64,000 nucleotides of DNA, from contig NZ_CP006704.1 of assembly GCF_000739375.1 (NCBI RefSeq), positions 2,728,001 to 2,792,000 on the forward strand, given 5' to 3'. Every line of letters starts with the position of its first letter. The stretch's first letter is position 1. This document shows positions 62,098 to 64,000 of this stretch, piece after piece. This DNA comes from Comamonas testosteroni TK102 (GTDB lineage: Bacteria; Pseudomonadota; Gammaproteobacteria; Burkholderiales; Burkholderiaceae_C). A model generated the notes under the pieces. That model was not told the DNA's origin. It did no database searches and saw only the letters and a list, made by a program, of their open reading frames with translations. Made by a program: the position numbers and the translations under genes.

Positions 62098-64000
62098 TCA
62101 GCGTTGCGTGCTATTCCATTGCACGTCAGGGCGCAGCAGATGGGCGTCGCGCACGCGGCGCGTGTAGCCGGTGCGGTCGAAGAATTCGAGAATCTGGATG
62201 GCGCGCTTGCGGCCCAGGCCGGTGGCATCGCGGAATGCGCTGGCTTCCACTTCACCCCTGGCGTGCTGGTGGGCGATGTCGGCAACCAGGACGGCAAGCT
62301 CATCCATGCGCGCCGGTGCATAGAACAAATCCTTGACGACCTGGAACAGCTGGCCCTGGCGCGAGAGCTTTTTGAGCAGTTGGCGCACCAGTTCTTCGCC
62401 TGCGGCATGGTCGCGCGCCAGGTCGCGCACCCAGGGCGGGTCATAGCGGCCTGCCGCGATGGCGGGCAGCAGTTTTTCGGCCAGCGTCTGCTCGGCATTG
62501 CTCAGTTGCACGCTGTGCTGCGGCAAATGGAGCCAGGCGCCGGTGCTGGCCAGCAACTGGCTGCTGAGCAGGGCATCGACCAGGCCCTGATAGAGTGCGT
62601 CGTAGCTGCTTTGCTGCAGGCCGGGCAAGGCCATGCGCCTCAGCCGGGCTGCGTTGACGCCGGGCTCGTCGGGCGATTTTTCATGAAAGCGCGCCAGGCT
62701 GTCGATGATTTGGGTCTGCAGCAACTGCCAGCGCTCGCTGCCCAGTACCAGGGCATCGCCGCCGGCAATGGGTAGCTGGATGGTGTCGGCCAGGCTGGCC
62801 TCGGGGAAGGCATGGCCGCTCAGGCGCACCAGCTGCGAGCGCGCAATGCCGTGCGGGGCCTGTGAGATCAGCGGCCTGAAGTCGCTGCGGGCTACGAGTT
62901 GCTCCATGGCGTCGAGGTAGGCCATGCGCTCTGCGCTGCGGCGCTTGCGGCTGGGCGCATAGGGGTCAAGCACCATGCCGCCGGCGATGGTGCGGCTGGC
63001 CTGGGCGTTGCGCAGGATCAGGCGGTCGCCGGGCAGCGCGAAGACCGGCGCCTCCAGCACCAGTTGCACGCGGGCTTCGGTGCCGGGCTCTATGGCCTGG
63101 TCCTGCAGCAGGGCCACATGGCCGGTGGTGCGCCTGGTGCCCAGGTGCACATGGACAGGTGTCCACTGGGCCAGCAAGGGCGCTTCGCTGAGCAGGTGCA
63201 GATGAATGTCGAGGCGGTCCGTGGCCTGCAGCAGGCGCGGGTCCATGATCCAGTCGCCGCGTTCGATCTCGTCCTTGCCTATGCCTGCCAGGTTCAGCGC
63301 ACAGCGCTGGCCGGCGACGCCGCTGTCGCTGCTCTGGTTCTGGGCGTGAATACTGCGCACGCGCACGGCCTGCCCGCTGGCCGAGTGCGCCAGCGTGTCG
63401 CCCACGCGGACCTGGCCATTGAAGACCGTGCCCGTGACCACCGTGCCCTGGCCCGGCAGCGTGAAGACACGGTCCACGGCGAGCCGGAACAGGCCGTCCC
63501 GGGGTCGGGCCTGCATCATCTGGGCCTGCACCTGCAGGTGCTCGCGCAGGGCCTGTACGCCGGTATTGCCGGGTTCTGCGGCATTGGTCTCGAAGATGGG
63601 GCTGTCCGCCAGCGCGGTGACGCCGAGAATGGCGTTGATTTCCCGGTGCACGTCGGCAATGCGCTGCGGCAGCACGCGGTCGACCTTGGTCAGCGCCACG
63701 CTGCCGCGCCTGACACCCAGCAGCTGCAGAATTTCCAGATGCTCTATGGTCTGGGGCATGACGCCGTCGTCGGCAGCCACGACCAGCAGGGCGTGGTCAA
63801 TGCCCACGGCACCGGCGGCCATGGTGTGGACGAATTTCTCGTGGCCCGGCACGTCGATGATGCCCAGCACATCGCCATTGGGCAGCGGGCTATAGGCATA
63901 ACCAAGCTCTATGGAGATGCCGCGGGCTTTCTCTTCCTTGAGACGGTCGGTTTCCACGCCTGTGAGCGCACGCACCAGCGTGGTTTTGCCGTGGTCGATA
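62098..64000 (-). CDS. selB: Selenocysteine-specific elongation factor SelB (partial, N-terminus beyond window)
   Basis: At least 633 residues; about the first ten are missing at the window end, where the frame enters the G1 motif IDHGKTTLV. GTPase motifs [10 protein letters not shown] (G2), DVPGHEKF (G3) and TKVDRV (G4) are present, followed by EF-Tu-like domains 2 and 3 and a C-terminal winged-helix region that binds the SECIS hairpin in mRNA. It delivers selenocysteyl-tRNA to UGA codons. selC is 184 bp downstream; selA probably lies upstream outside the window. Confidence 0.97.
   Translation of the reverse strand, partial: IDHGKTTLVRALTGVETDRLKEEKARGISIELGYAYSPLPNGDVLGIIDVPGHEKFVHTMAAGAVGIDHALLVVAADDGVMPQTIEHLEILQLLGVRRGSVALTKVDRVLPQRIADVHREINAILGVTALADSPIFETNAAEPGNTGVQALREHLQVQAQMMQARPRDGLFRLAVDRVFTLPGQGTVVTGTVFNGQVRVGDTLAHSASGQAVRVRSIHAQNQSSDSGVAGQRCALNLAGIGKDEIERGDWIMDPRLLQATDRLDIHLHLLSEAPLLAQWTPVHVHLGTRRTTGHVALLQDQAIEPGTEARVQLVLEAPVFALPGDRLILRNAQASRTIAGGMVLDPYAPSRKRRSAERMAYLDAMEQLVARSDFRPLISQAPHGIARSQLVRLSGHAFPEASLADTIQLPIAGGDALVLGSERWQLLQTQIIDSLARFHEKSPDEPGVNAARLRRMALPGLQQSSYDALYQGLVDALLSSQLLASTGAWLHLPQHSVQLSNAEQTLAEKLLPAIAAGRYDPPWVRDLARDHAAGEELVRQLLKKLSRQGQLFQVVKDLFYAPARMDELAVLVADIAHQHARGEVEASAFRDATGLGRKRAIQILEFFDRTGYTRRVRDAHLLRPDVQWNSTQR

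Overview
The window is GC-rich and coding-dense and looks like a chromosome of the Comamonadaceae (Betaproteobacteria, Comamonas/Delftia-like). This rests on the gene set (fused AAK-GNAT ArgA, class II B12-dependent ribonucleotide reductase, long-form LeuA, Tad locus, selC-selB) and on small palindromes with an AAGCGC(T/A)GG core that I recall as typical of the group. That assignment is inference from protein style, not from a database search.

Region 1 (1 to about 6690) is the end of an integrative conjugative element. The last mating-pair genes (trbF, trbG, trbI, a DUF2274 gene) run rightwards. They are followed by leftward cargo (an Abi_C-type abortive infection protein and a RelE/HigB-HigA-like toxin-antitoxin pair) and a leftward P4-type tyrosine integrase at the edge. 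Beyond the integrase lies the severed 3' end of a TonB-dependent receptor gene (6694-6801), still followed by its PepSY, DUF3649 and DUF3325 partners. The element therefore appears to have landed in an iron-siderophore receptor gene.

Region 2 (about 9.3 to 20.3 kb) is chromosomal housekeeping: a CLC chloride channel, nrdJ, leuA with a structured leader, an AraC regulator, argA with a terminator hairpin just before its start codon, an SRPBCC protein, a small methyltransferase and a PAP2 membrane protein. Region 3 (20.5 to 31.3 kb) is a complete-looking leftward Tad/Flp pilus operon: prepilin peptidase, CpaB, secretin, small lipoprotein, two Flp pilins, TadG-like, two TadE-like proteins, TadZ, TadA, TadB, TadC. 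An 870-bp gene-free stretch with unusual composition and strong inverted repeats follows it.

Region 4 (32 to 44 kb) holds an MFS transporter, a secreted protein, a Fur-box-preceded TonB siderophore receptor (frameshifted) with its siderophore esterase, an uncharacterised three-gene zinc-ribbon/lipoprotein/membrane operon and a membrane-bound metallophosphoesterase. Region 5 (44 to 64 kb) holds hrpA (frameshifted near its end), a LysR regulator divergent from an alpha/beta-hydrolase-like protein whose nucleophile is replaced by Glu, a complete RND efflux operon, a relic zone with decayed LysR and efflux-channel fragments, a beta-CASP metallo-beta-lactamase protein, an HExxH protein, a flavin-split-barrel protein, an acyl-CoA ligase, tRNA-Sec and selB (cut by the window end).

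Three otherwise conserved genes are broken: one receptor by the element and two genes by single-base indels. The two indels could be real or could be sequencing errors.
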